From Bubalus kerabau (taxonomy: Eukaryota; Chordata; Mammalia; Artiodactyla; Bovidae), in contig NC_073630.1 in assembly GCF_029407905.1 (NCBI RefSeq), forward strand, positions 40,821,001-40,885,000: a stretch of DNA of 64,000 nt, written 5' to 3'. The number at the start of each line of letters is the position of its first letter. The stretch's first letter is position 1. The notes below the pieces were generated by a model. That model saw only the letters and a list, made by a program, of their open reading frames with translations. It was not told where the DNA came from and searched no databases. Positions 44,516 to 56,883 of the stretch are shown here, in pieces. A program made the position numbers and the translations under genes.

Positions 44516-47500
44516 TTCTGATTGGACATTCTTGCCTTTGGGCAGGACTTGTTTAACATATCAGAGCTTGACTGGGGAGTTGAAGTGCTTTTTTAAAACT
44601 GGGATACTCCTTAATGTCTACAACTCTAGCTCTTTTCTTTGTGGCTAGTTAATATCTCCAGAGAGGAGTCCTTCAGTCACTTTCATGGTAGATACATTTC
44701 TGGCTCCCAGCATTTGAAACTAGAGAGAAGTTTCAATGGGAGAAGGCAATGAAAACCTAAGCAGACTTCACTTAATCTCACTTTCAGCCCCAAGTCTCTG
44801 CATACTCATTGAAGCCAATGTTTCCAATCTGAAGCCTTTCTGATTGAATGTCTCCAGGAAATTTACCTTTGGTCTACATGTTGCAGTGTAGGTGGTGGGG
44901 ATAAGGAGGAATAGTTGCCCTGATCAACCAAGTGGAGGAAATTACCTGGCTTTCAACTGGTCTCCTGCCATCAACCTCACACCTTATCCCACCGTCAATA
45001 ACCAGTGCCCTGGGCCTTTCTTATCCTGGCAGGACTGTCACACTTCCTCCTTCGGATGCCGCTCCTGTATCAGCCATTTCAGTTATTACCACTCCTTCTA
45101 TTTCCCGTCTTCTAATGGGTCAGCATCTTTGGTCCAGCCTTATTTCATCTTCTATGTTCTCTCTCTGAATTTACAAGTTTTGGTATTTTTATGATCATTG
45201 TAGTGAGTTTGGGAAGAGAAGATGTCTTTAATCTGATATATTTTACTAGATCTTCTGATACTGTTCTGTGAAGTTGTTCAAGTACTGGGTTTGGTTTCAC
45301 TTGTACATCCTTCTGCTCTTGACTTGATTAAATTGGTTATATTAGATGGGAGGTACCTACAAGTGGACATCTTTTGCTTTAATTCAGACTTGCCTTGCCA
45401 GTGTGCAACTAGGATGGATCATACATGTCTGTTCTTAGAAGAACACAGACATGATCCTGAAGAAAGTAGCGAGCTCTTTCTTAAAGGAATGCTGTTCTGG
45501 TCAAGTACATTGCCTTGACCAGCTTTACCCAACCCATAACATTACTTGACTTCCTTTTAGTAAGTCTTTTCTAGTAAAACAAACAATTCAACTAATCAAT
45601 CAAGTCTTTTAAGGTTGATGACAGATGGGTAGGAAGAAGTACTCCCAACTTATTTACTGTCCCTTCCCCTACCACACAGACACATGAGTTTGATTACATT
45701 TTAAATTTATGTAACAACAGGAATCAGAAATTATGAGGGTGGTGTGGCTGGAAATGGAGAATGGGAACAAACAAGTTAGCATTTCTTGGTGCAGTAACTG
45801 TGGGCCTATGCAGTCCTTTTTGGGGAGATGATGAATTGCAGGCAATTGTCAGTGACAAAGCAGGATATGGTCACCCTGAAACTAGAAACTGAAACTTTGC
45901 TCTGTATTGTTTTTTAATCTCAGAGGATTCCATCATCAATTCAGACATAAAATCTATGTGTTTTCATTTTAATCATAAAATATTTGCTAACATGGGGTTA
46001 CTGTAGGTCTTACATCAAACTTGAATTCACATTGCTATTCATGGGGAGAAAGCAGAACCCTCCCCCCTAAAAACTAATCAACAATGACTATTACCACTGA
46101 AGTCTTCTTTCTTTGCAAAGGAACTGTCCCCAAACCTGCAACACACTGTTCCTGCCAACAAGAGTACTACAGAGAAGATAAATTCTGAAAAGAAGGAAGT
46201 GTCCTTTATCCATCTATTGAAGATACATTTTATATTGTTAGCACCAGTGTGAACTTTGAGGATCTCATTTCTTGGTCAGCAAGCTAAGAGTGAGGCATCT
46301 GGTGCTGATTCTAATACATTTCACTAATTTTAGGTTCATTAGGACACTACTTAATTAAAGCAATCATAGAAGGGCTCTCATGGGTCATATTTTATATCTG
46401 TTTACTCAGTTCCCTTACTGATAGTAGATTTGAAAGCTCCTCTACCAGTGCTTCCCACTGTGCTGTTTTTAGTGGTACTCTTTCATTTGCAACTTTTAAG
46501 GGCATATAAATTTTCTCAAATTTTGGCTGAAGGAAGGAAAGGAAGCTTTAAAACATTGACTATGAATCCTGAGAGAAATCACCTTCTTATACTTGCTTAT
46601 TACAGCTCTAAGGCTGTGGTGTCCCAGGAGGCAAACATGGACTACTCTTTGCAAAAGCTGGAAAGGTACATATTAGAAACAAACACCTCTTAGAGGTATC
46701 CAGCACTGGACCTCTAACTTCTCTGGACAACATCCTAGAGAACACTATTTCCAAGTGTTTTGAACATTCATGATCTAGGGAGACACCAGAGTATAGTATT
46801 TTAGTTAAATTAAAACAAAATTTTGATGCTTATAGACCCAAAAAGCAGTGACCTCCTGCCATAACTTGTACCATGTATGAGTTGATGTTGATGAAAAAAC
46901 CTTTACCTGTCATTTCGATGAATGATGTTTCCAGATCCTATTACATCATTATTGGGCCACAAGTAGAAAAGTGAGAACGAATGGGAATAAATTGTAAAAA
47001 TATGTATACAGAAGCTTCTAGGGGGCATTTTGAGTCTTTTCCCTTTAAACCCCTGAGCATCCCAGCTTGTACCATATAATGACCTAGATGCCAATTTTTA
47101 TTCTTTTTTCCTTTGTGGAATGTCATGACTCTTGAATCGATAATGGCCATGATTTAAATGTTCTTGGTTTCCATGAGTATCTTGCAGTAGGATTTTAAAA
47201 AATATTTTTTATAGAGTTATTTTTGGGATGATTCTGCAGTTTTTTGTATGCTTAAGTATTCATTGATCTAGAAGAAAAAAAATTCTCTAGGGATCTGCAT
47301 CATTTCAAACCCTAAGAGGAGAATGTGAACAGACAGGTAGATTGCAAGAATAACATCTATTGAGTTAAATAAGATGCCATTAGTTCTGCCAACTAGAGAG
47401 GAACCATTGACTTTGTAAAAAACATGTAATTCTTGGGTGTTTTTAAGGGTGTTTTTAAAATCCAATAAAACATAGCTTCCAACTTTGGGCTGAAAATTCT

Positions 47501-48673
47501 CTTGCTAGTTTTTTAGCCATTATGCAACTGGCAAGAGGCAAGCAGAGAATGCTTTCTTTGTGCTGGAGCTAGAATAATGCAGAAAGCCACAGACCTTGGG
47601 CAAATTACTTCTCAAAGTGTGTAGAGAGGTCTGCCTTTAATTAACTCTGTCCTGATGGAGTGAGCTACATTGTTTTTCTAGCGAGGGTGATTTAAAAAAT
47701 ATTCCTTGTGAAAATATTATACAAAATATTTTAGTTTTAGTTCTTTTTAAAATAAGATTTTTTGATCCAAGGGATGTGAGCAGCAGGGGATCAACCTCTC
47801 CTTTGAATACAGTGTTCCAATAGTAGTACTTCTTTAAACTATATTTAAAATTGGTATGTTGACATGACTGTTATGACTATTATGAAAAGACTTGAGAAGC
47901 AGCAGCATGAAAGCAAGAGTGACAGACAAAGAGAAGGAAAACAAAGGGCCGTCCCATTGTCATTAGCTCACTTCTGCATTATCATCCATGGGTTTAGACA
48001 CATTGTCAGAGTATGGTTAGAAGTCTGCTTCCTGTGTATTTTTATATCAAGGTGTCAACATGCTTTATACACTCAGACAAAATACCTGTAAGAATCTTAC
48101 TGAATATGTGCAGTCTGTCTCAGCTGCAGGTTGCCAGAGTAATGTGATATCCAAATCTAAGAATTTTTCATGGACCTTTTTTCCTTGTCTCTTGGGATTA
48201 CACAAGACCTGGCCTCTGGTTTGAGTCCGTTCTAGTCACCATGGATGTGCTCTGTGCTGGAGCTTTTACTCTCATTCCCAGATGGGAAGTTCCACTGGCT
48301 TGGCTGTCCACATCCTCGCTGCATGATGTGCGGGTGCTGCGTGGCTTAGTTCCAGATCCATGCTGCCACTCCATTCAGAGGTCTGGCAATTCCCAAGGGT
48401 GCTACCCTGGATAAAATACAGAATTCTACTTCTTATGGAAACCACCACTTAACCATCCCTTTAAACTCAAGGAAACCAACTGTCTCCTGGAGTAAGATCA
48501 GACCTCCCTTTGACCTCAAAGTCCAAGATCTCCACCAACCACTAACAGGGCAATTTACTTTCTTACTACTCTAGGCCTGAACTCACAGCATATTAACACC
48601 TACCTGGGCAAGAGATCCCAGCATGCATGAAAAAGAGGCCAGGTATTATTTTTATTTGAGGAAATGACCTTTT
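44516..48673. other. About 4.2 kb with no recognised gene or repeat
   Basis: The longest repeat-poor stretch of the window. Open frames at 44892-45194 and 46430-46693 have no supporting context. An exact CAAAGTCCA half-site of the HNF4 type is at 48517-48525. Old, diverged repeats may be hidden here. Confidence 0.45.
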
Positions 48674-48685
48674 CATGCTTTTGCT

Positions 48686-48972
48686 GCTGCTGCTGCTGCT
48701 AAGTCGCTCTAGTCGTGTCCAACTCTGTGCGACCCCATAGACGGCAGCCGACCAGGCTCCCCTGTCCCTGGGATTCTCCAGCCAAGAACACTGGAATTGG
48801 TTGCCATTTCCTTCTCCAAAGCAGGAAAATGAAAAGTGAAAGTGAAGTCGATCAGTCGTGTTTGACTCTTAGCGACCCCATGGACTGCAGCCTACCAGGC
48901 TTCTCCATCCATGGGATTTTCCAGGCAAGAGTACTGGAGTGGGGTGCCATTGCCCACTCCAGTTGGGCATTG
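48686..48972 (-). mobile_element. BovA2 dimer SINE, antisense
   Basis: (GCT)n then AAGTCGCTCTAGTCGTGTCC, a second unit from GAAGTCGATCAGTCGTG, ending GGTGCCATTGCC. The 12-base duplication CATGCTTTTGCT flanks it at 48674-48685 and 48973-48984. Confidence 0.93.
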
Positions 48973-48984
48973 CATGCTTTTGCT

Positions 48985-49833
48985 TGTAAGTCCATTTAGC
49001 AGTGGGGGAAATTCATTAAGATTTTGTTTTATATTTTACCCTTTATTAATGGCTGTAGATCATCACAGATATAAGAAGATGATAATGTGGTTGCAGTTGC
49101 AATTCTGGATGGTATATCTTCACTCAAGCAAGAAATAACCATAGTCCCCTGCCTGGTACATAGCTGTTGACCTAGTAAATGCTTTTTGGCATCACTATCA
49201 GCTAAATTCGTAAGGTGTACTTTGCTTTCTAGAAACAGGGATAGGAGAATACTGACTTGCCTAAAGGCTAGCTAATCTCTGTCAGCCCACTTCAGTCCTC
49301 TTATAATGTGGTTCAAGGGGAACTCAATCTTCTTGATACTCTATAGCACATGATGCTAGTGCATTAATTTGATGAAATTATGTTTATTGGACCTAGTGAA
49401 CAGAAACTATGAAGCATCTATGTGCCATCTTAAAAGAGATATGTGTCAGAGGGAGAGTGAAAAACTGCTGATTTCAAGGACCTGTCACGTAGGTGGAGTT
49501 TCTTAGGTATCAGTCATCTTGGATGTATTGAAATACCCCTTCTAAACTGAGATGTAAGTCCTTGTGTCTTACATGGTTCACTCCAAGGAACAGGCACCTC
49601 TTTCTGAACCTCTTTGGATCTGGGAGACCACATATACCACATGTGGAGATGCTAGTCTTACCATTTATTGGAAAATGTGTAATGCTGCCAGTTTTAAGCA
49701 GAGGTTGGAGTAAGAAAAACAAAAAAGGCTATTTGGCAAGACTGTGTTGGTCACACTTGTGACCTGTTAGACCTGATGGCATTAAGCATTTGTTTCAGGC
49801 AGAGGTGTACAGGGCTTCCTTTAGGCTCATAGT
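48985..49833. other. Unique or very diverged DNA
   Basis: A short MIR-end-like piece (CCTGGTACATAGCTGTTGAC) lies near 49152. Positions 49380-49833 may be further ERV-L sequence continuing into the relic to the right, but the similarity is weak. Confidence 0.4.
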
Positions 49834-49841
49834 GCAGACCC

Positions 49842-50291
49842 CGCAGTTCAGTTCAGTTCAGTCACTCAGTTGTGTCCGACTCTTTGCAACCCCATGAATC
49901 ACAGCACACCAGGCCTCCCTGTCCATCACCAACTCCCGGAGTTCACTCAGACTCACATCCATCGAGTCAGTGATGCCATCCAGCCATCTCATCCTCTGTC
50001 GTCCCCTTCTCCTCCTGCCCCCAATCCCTCCCAGCATCAGAGTCTTTTCCAATGAGTCAACTCTTCACATGAGGTGGCCAAAGTACTGGAGTTTCAGCTT
50101 TAGCATCATTCTTTCCAAAGAAATCCCAGGGCTGATCTCCTTCAGAATGCACTGGTTGGATCTCTTTGCAGTCCAAGGGACTCTCAAGAGTCTTCTCCAA
50201 CACCACAGTTCAAAAGCATCAATTCTTCGGCGTTCAGCTTTCTTCACAGTCCAACTCTCACATCCATACATGACCACTGGAAAAAACCATA
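49842..50291 (-). mobile_element. BovB 3' end insertion, antisense
   Basis: A GTTCAGTTCAGTTCAGTCAC tail at the left, then 450 bases of reverse BovB up to CCACTGGAAAAAACCATA. The 8-base duplication GCAGACCC is at 49834-49841 and 50292-50299. It splits the older sequence on either side. Confidence 0.92.
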
Positions 50292-50299
50292 GCAGACCC

Positions 50300-52250
50300 T
50301 TATGTGGTTGGAAAACTTGACCTCTTCTGACAACTATTCTCCACTTGAAAAATATCTTTTAACTTGCTACTGGGCATGGTAAAGACTGAACACCTGATCC
50401 TTGAATGTAAGTGAAAATGTGACCCAAACTGCTCTTTGTGAACTGCCTGTTTAGAGAACATTGCACCTAATCCATTGCACAATAATGTAGACATGTATGT
50501 ACCATTCCAATATAAAATGAAAATGGTGTATGTGAGACAGGGCCAAGGAGAGTCAGAAAGCATAAATAAATGGTGTGAATGAGTAGCTTAGACTCCCATG
50601 GTCACTGCTCCTACTGCTTTCCTGCCATTCCCTCAAATGACACCTACAGTCTCATGGGGAACTCTCTATGGCCAGCTGAAAGTGGATAAAAGAGGGTGGT
50701 TTGTGAATGCATAGTATGTGGGCATCACACAGAAATGGATAGTCACCATGTATAGCCTCACTGAGGAGTGGCACTGAAAGACAGCAATGAAAGACAGTAT
50801 TTTCAATGGGCAGAACTTTAAGCAGTCATCTGATTGCCCAGTTAATATGGAAGGAGAGCTAGCCTGCAGTATGAATTTATATAAACTAGGTAGGCCAGCA
50901 GTTAAGGCTTTGGGAAGTAGAACATAGGAATGTTGGTGACAAGGTCTGGGGAGAGGTATGTGGATAGGCCTTTCAGCATAGCAGAGGTGGGGGGATATTT
51001 GTGTTCCATGTAAAAGTCCACTAGAGGGTATCATACAGGTGAATGAGTGCTTTTGAAAATTAAGAGAATAAGATGATAACTCCTCAGGGTGTCAGTCAGC
51101 CTATTTCCCTTTAATATGATTGGTCAATTGAGATATATTAAGTAGATATGATGACAAGAATGGAGACTATGTGTAGGCTCACAAACAGGGGTACACTCAT
51201 ATCAAGGCTGATTTGTCGACAGCATCTCTATGTGTCCAGTTCACCTGTACCAAAGGCCATTGGCTTGCTCTCAATATGGTACCATGCATGGTGTTCATGT
51301 TAGTCTCCTGGCATTGTGGGATGGCATCTGAAGGCTCATTTTTGGCACCACCAGGAGTAAAGTCCTAAGAAGTAAGGATTCTGTGTACAAGGTTCAGTAA
51401 ACACCTTAATCCAGGTCCAATATAAGGTACTATCTTCCATGTATCTGGGAGTTGGAGTTGAGAATGGACTTTCCAACTATTACACCAAATGTATAATTTG
51501 GAGAATTTTTTCTTCCTGTCTGTTCACCCTTGGTCTGAGTGGATTTATAGTACTGGAGAGGGAGGGATGCATCCATGAAGGAATTCAATAATAATTCCAT
51601 TGAATTAAAATGAGTCTTCCCTCTGGCCATTTTAGACTACTAAAGCAATAGATAGAGAAGAGGTTATTGTACTCTCTGGGGTGATGATCCTGATTATCAA
51701 GGGGAGATTGAGTAATTGCTATTCAGTTCAGGGTGATGAGAACTATTTCTGGAACCCAAGTGGACTCTTAGCTACTTAGGACCCTATTACACCATGGCCC
51801 TTGGCAATAGAAAACTGGCAATATGATAAAGACAGGATCTCTAAAGGACCCAGGTCCTGTAGGACTAAAGATTTGACTCAAGTCATTAGGTTAAGAATCC
51901 ATCCAACCAATGTGCTTTAAGAAGACAGGGAAAACATGGACTAAGGATTGGAAGAAAGTCACTGTGTTAACAATTTAGATCTAGTGACCATTTACAGAAG
52001 CAGAGATTGTAACATCTTTGCCATATAATAATTGTTTCTTTTCTGCATGTTTCCTCCCACTCAGTTTATGAAGAACACTGTTTGTGGTTACCATTTTTGG
52101 TTGCAAGTGGTGACAGGACTGAATTGACCTTGAAGGGATGGTAACGGATTGGGGACACAAGTTTTTCACCTGGGCAAAGGCCAGGAGTGAATGCTGAGAG
52201 GCAAGAGGAGTGGAGAGTGCTAGGTACTTCCTGCTGCTTCTCCATCTTCA
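50300..52250 (+). pseudogene. ERV-L internal relic (RNase H, integrase, dUTPase)
   Basis: Old endogenous retrovirus-like DNA of the ERV-L class, full of stops. GGTAAAGACTGAACACCTGA (about 50380) and the GGTTTGTGAATGCATAGTAT segment (about 50698) fit the RNase H region. GGGCAGAACTTTAAGCAGTC (about 50809) and GAGGTATGTGGATAGGCCTT (about 50955) follow. GGCTCACAAACAGGGGTACAC and CAAGGCTGATTTGTCGAC (about 51176-51220) fit the integrase region. CTCTGGGGTGATGATCCTGA and TTATCAAGGGGAGATTGAG (about 51674-51713) match a dUTPase motif that in ERV-L lies downstream of pol. No gag or env was recognised. Identification rests on remembered family order; individual stretches are diverged. Confidence 0.7.
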
Positions 52251-52251
52251 T

Positions 52252-52640
52252 GCATCATTCTCTGTGTGGATCTTCATCAATGGACTTCTTTACTTCTGAC
52301 TCCTGAATGGGTTGAGCCAGTAAGATGCAGAGTAGCATGAGATGGTGGCTTCTTTCCTTTTTGATCTTGCAGGTTGTCTAAGTCCATTTCTTGAAGTTCT
52401 TTTCAGTTGACATTCTCCATGTAACTACCTTCTCTGGGTTTGGTTAGCCAGTCCTCATAGACTTTGGGCTCCCTTGTTAATAGCACACAGGTCCTGAACT
52501 AGAAATATTTCTGGGTTGTTCCCTAAAACTTACTCATGGCAAATGGTCTCTTTTTAAAAATTCTCCTCAGCTTACCTGGTCTCAATATGTTCTCCTGGAA
52601 CCCTGACTGATTCATATACAATACTTCATCTAATCTTTAT
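52252..52640 (+). repeat. Possible ERV-L associated 3' region or LTR
   Basis: TGTAACTACCTTCTCTGGGT, TTTCTGGGTTGTTCCCTAAA and CCCTGACTGATTCATATAC follow directly on the ERV-L relic and resemble the LTR or untranslated 3' part of that class. Confidence 0.4.
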
Positions 52641-52684
52641 AAACATGCTATGATATAAGTTGGATGCATCCTGTCACTTCTGTC

Positions 52685-52985
52685 TTTGGAACATTCCAGT
52701 GGCTTTTTATTGTACTTGAAATAAAATCCAAATAGCATGACTTGCAAAGCCATCCCTGATCTGGTTTCTGCCTCATTCTCCAAGACCATTCACTGCTCTT
52801 TCTCCTGAGAGTCTCATCTCAAATATCTGCCTGCCTGTCATTCAGATTTCAGTTTAAATATCATCTCCTCTGAGGGTCTTTCCCTAACCGTTCAATCAAA
52901 AGTAGTCATCCAGGTATTATCACACCATCCCATATTAACTCTTCTTACAGAACTTATCACTAGCTGATATTTTATTATTTATTTT
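52685..52985 (+). repeat. L2 LINE 3' region
   Basis: CCAGTGGCTTTTTATTGTAC, AATAAAATCCAAATAGC, CCCTGATCTGGTTTCTGCC and TCAGTTTAAATATCATCTCC in this order are the L2 3' domain. Confidence 0.82.
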
Positions 52986-53261
52986 TATATTTATAAAATC
53001 TATTTATCCCCCCTCTCTCTCTTTCTCCCTCCTCTGGCCCCTCCTCCTTTCTAAAATGTAAATTTCCTGAGAACTGGCTTTTAATATTTGTTGATACTGA
53101 GTAAAAAATCCGGGATTAATTCTGTTCTATTGATAAAGTAACAGAAGTTCAGAGGTTTTAAATTCCTCAAGGATTCACAATTACTGGTGGCAGAATCAGC
53201 ACCTGTGACTTCTGATATCCATATGCCAGGATCCGTTCCCCATTTGATTTACTGAACACAA

Positions 53262-53645
53262 CAATGCAATGAGATACTCAACCATAAAAAAGAATGAAAT
53301 CATTCCATTTGCAGCAATGTGGATGCAAATACAGATTATCATACTAAGTGAAATAAGTCAGACAGAGAAAAGACAAATACCACATGATATCACTTACGTG
53401 TAGAATCTAACATTTGACAAATGACTATGAAACAGAAACAGAATCTGTAAGCTTTTATATATACAATGGCTAAAGGACAAGGCTGTACTGTATAGCACAA
53501 TATCAGTATACTATTATTAACCATAATGGGAAAAGTATTTTAAAAAGAATATATATTTCACTGACTCACTTTGCTGTATGGCAGAAATTAACACAACATT
53601 GTAAATCCATTATATTTCAATTAAAAAATACTGATTAAAAAAAAA
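53262..53645 (+). mobile_element. L1 3' end, sense, older
   Basis: From CAACAATGCAATGAGATACT through ACTAAGTGAAATAAGTCAGA to AACACAACATTGTAAATCCA and an A tail. 5' truncated. Confidence 0.85.
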
Positions 53646-54576
53646 AGCCATGGAAGACAGAATGCCATCAGAGAGGGGCTAGTGAGCACATTCTCAACTA
53701 ATCAGATCCAAAACTCCTAGAAAAATAATTCTGGGTCTCTTATCTTCTTCACCCAAAATGGGCTTGGAAATGAATTGCTTCTGGATATTGAATTACAGTT
53801 TCTCTCCAAACATTCTGCTGAGCAATTCAGTAAGATATTAGAAGTGTTCGATAATTCAGTGGCCAAAATAACTTTGCTAAATGCTGAGTTAAGCCCATTT
53901 CTTTACTGTAGGGATTCCTAGAGACTTTAATATGTACATTGTGAATTTCTAGGAGGTGGATGTACAGCTACCAAAATTGATCAGCATAGAAAATACTTTG
54001 ATGAGAATCCTATCAACATCTTAAAAAGCATGCATTTCCTGGAACACAGTGGGTAAACATGAAGTTAAATCTCCAGTGGTAGAGATCATGTTGGCAGAAC
54101 AATTTCATTATACAGATACATTTAATAAAGAATTATTTTGTCTTTAGAGAAGAAAGAATATATTTGTATTGGCATCTTCTAAATTTTGTTCTGATGTGTG
54201 GCTTATTCAGTTTCATGAAGGCTTTTTTTTTCCAAGTAAGTGTCTGCCAAATTTTTATTTCTCTGGTCAGACCACATATTATTTCTGATAGCCTAACTAT
54301 TCTGGTAAAAGTGTTGAAACATTTTTAAGTCTATTATGGATGTCTTCTGTCCAGATCCAGACAATTTCTAAAGCAGTCTGCTAGTTGTCTACCTCCAATA
54401 CAGTCTGCACTGCTGTAGTTTGTAGTCTGTTCTGTAATATGAGTTAAGTTTCTAGGAAGACCGAAGATATTTTTAAAAAATTAAAAATGCAGAGGTTTCA
54501 ATAAGGAAAAGGGACTTGGGACTAGAATACATAAGAATAGCAAGAATGAAGTTGTTTTTCCACACAGAAATTTTCG
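53646..54576. other. Unique AT-rich DNA
   Basis: No recognised gene or repeat. Confidence 0.5.
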
Positions 54577-54624
54577 TAAAGTGTTTTCTAAAGTGTTTTA
54601 GTAAAGTGTTTTTTAAAGTGTTTT
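54577..54624. repeat. Four-copy minisatellite
   Basis: Four copies of TAAAGTGTTTT, with spacers of one or two bases, at 54577, 54589, 54602 and 54614. Confidence 0.95.
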
Positions 54625-54701
54625 CCAAACTATAAAGGATAAACTGTTATTGAATGCTAAATAAGTTGGCTTATCAACATGGACACAATATTGTAAAGCG
54701 A

Positions 54702-54724
54702 TTCAGTTCAGTTCAGTTCAGTCT
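54702..54724 (-). repeat. (TTCAG)4 tract, possible minimal BovB tail
   Basis: ATTCAGTTCAGTTCAGTTCAG is the same pentamer that ends BovB copies read in reverse (compare 49846-49860). Almost no BovB body follows. Confidence 0.6.
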
Positions 54725-55130
54725 AGTTAAAAATAAATAAATTTAAAGAAAAACAGACAGAAACAGAAACCAGACTTAGAAGCATCCTCCTTACCTTTTC
54801 ATCTATCTAAGCAGAAGCCTCTCAGTTTGCTCTGTTATCTCTAACTTTGACTTGCTCTTATAATTGTGTTTGCAGCACAGTTTAAAATGACCACAAACAA
54901 AAGAAGTTTTTTAATGCATGGGTAAAGAAAAGGCGAGGAACTGAATAGCATGTCACTTGCATGGTTCTTTATATTTGAACCCAAATGCCATCCAGAGGTT
55001 CATGTAGTGAGGATATCCAAAGCTCTAGCCAACATTTCTGTGAATTCTCAGGAACTCTTCCATTTCCTGGGCTCCTGTTCTCATGCTCTTGAGAAATAAA
55101 ATATTGCCTGCCATATCAGTAAACAAAGGA
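54725..55130. other. Unique DNA left of the LTR
   Basis: No recognised gene or repeat. Confidence 0.45.
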
Positions 55131-55607
55131 TGTCACAGTCATCAGCGATTGCAATGACTGCCAACAGTGAGCTGGTGAGCCCTGAGGGCACTCAGGAAGG
55201 AAACAAAGAATACCTGCCATCTAGCAATCATCAGACTGCAGCCACTCCCCATGGTGAGCCCAGAGGAAACTCAGGATGAGAAAACACAGGATATTGGCCC
55301 AGAAAGCTGAGGTGCATATCAAAGGAATGACTTCACTCAGCCCAGACTCTTGCATCTTCCCACACATAGAAAAGCCGCTAAATTCCTTCACTTGAGACAT
55401 CTAGTTTTCTTTTATTAACAGTAATCTTTTGTTTCTACCTCCTGCTCTTTGTTGCAAAACTCCTATATATTCTAGTTCCCCCCTCACCTCCTCAGAGCAG
55501 TTTTCCCAGGGTTATTTGCATTGCTGACTCTTGGGCTTGAGTCCTCAATATGTCTGCTGACTAAAACATAACTCTCAGCTTTTAGGTCGTAAATATTTTT
55601 TAATAAA
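55131..55607 (+). repeat. Ruminant ERV-K class solo LTR (probable)
   Basis: TGCAAAACTCCTATATATTC, a TATA-like promoter core, is followed by CTCCTCAGAGCAGTTTTCCC, GGGCTTGAGTCCTCAATATG, AACTCTCAGCTTTTAGGTCG and a terminal AATAAA (55602-55607). This is the 3' half of a bovid ERV-K type LTR. No internal viral genes lie beside it. The left edge, at a TGTCAC, is a guess. Confidence 0.6.
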
Positions 55608-56865
55608 CACTCTGCACCATAATGACCCAGATGTGATATTTAATCCTTTCGCCAATTTATATTTCTTTCCTCCCTATACAAAACCACATCATTCAATGGC
55701 TATAGTAGACTACCAGAGGAGAAAGGAATTGCATACTGTTTCAAACAAACAGATTTGTATATTAGATACTTCTCTCTCTTCCTCCGTTTCTCTTTACCTC
55801 TCTGGAGTGGCCAGACAGACATCATACATAGACAGTGTACACACTGTACATAGTATACAGATGAAGAACTTCAAGTTTAGGAAATGTGAAAATTTTGTAA
55901 TAAGCTGTAAGCTAACCTGCCAGCCACAAACATGGAGGGAGACCTTGTCATTATTGTAGTGGACACAAACCATACCCTGCTCTCTGCTCTGGAAGGAGAC
56001 ACTATTTCAGTCTTCCAAATCTGTACACTATAAAAACATCCTTGAAATATAGTGTAGAACAACAACAACAACAACAACAACAACAAAAACCAGTTAATAT
56101 CTCTGCTCACAAGACTTTCAGAAACACCTGTGAAGAACTTTTGCCCAAAACAATGTCTGAAGTATCTTTTAATATATAAATTCCCCTATTTTGCTCCTGC
56201 CCTTCCAGCCCCACAACTTATTTGTTGAAGAAACTGGTACACTAGAATGTTAGCAACCTGGAATTTGTTAGTTGAATCTCTGTGGTGCCTTTTAACAGTT
56301 CTCCAGTGTTTCCCAGAAACTGACATAGTCTTGATCAGATTCTGGTTTCCTTTCATGAGAACACTTCATAGGTGGTGGTGTTCGAAGATGCACCACACCC
56401 AGATGTGTCCTTTTTGTGATATTAAATGTCATTGAACATTTATTTTTTAGGGGTTACAAAATGGTGATATTGTAATTCTTTGACGCTTCTTCCTTTATTA
56501 GCTGCAATGCTTCTATAAAAAACTTTCATGAACTCTTGGGTTACTTTGAGATACAGTTCACTTAGAAAAGTGTTGTTAAATGCTTGGTTTTTTCCCTTTA
56601 TTTAATAGGTTTCAAAATTATCTGTTGGTGCCCTAATACCCTCCATAGATAACCAGTGAGTATTGTTATATATTCATGAAATTAAACATAGTTGGGATTG
56701 CTGTTATTGGTCATATTATTGTTTCCCAGAGCTTATTTGGTAAAAGGTGAATCTAAGATGCAAATGGAAACACTAAGACACAGAGTATATACTATTGAAC
56801 AAAAATGAGGTGAAAGGATTTGCTTTGTTGGATAGAAAGATTTACTGTTAAGTGACAAAATTGAA
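55608..56865. other. Unique DNA with a CAA microsatellite
   Basis: An (AAC)9-type run lies at 56058-56086. No gene recognised. Confidence 0.5.
56058..56086. repeat. (AAC)n microsatellite
   Basis: About nine AAC units followed by an A-rich end. Confidence 0.95.
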
Positions 56866-56883
56866 TTTTTTTTTTTTTTTTTT
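56866..56883. repeat. T18 mononucleotide run
   Basis: Eighteen T residues just left of the L1-like region. Confidence 0.95.

Noticed and set aside
46430..46693. 87-codon frame with a signal-peptide-like start (APLPVLPTVLFLVVLF)
   Set aside because: The start codon is TTG, there is no splice or promoter context, and the sequence matches no secreted protein I know. Treated as chance.
50666..51034. 122-codon minus-strand frame
   Set aside because: It lies antisense to the RNase H/integrase part of the ERV-L relic.
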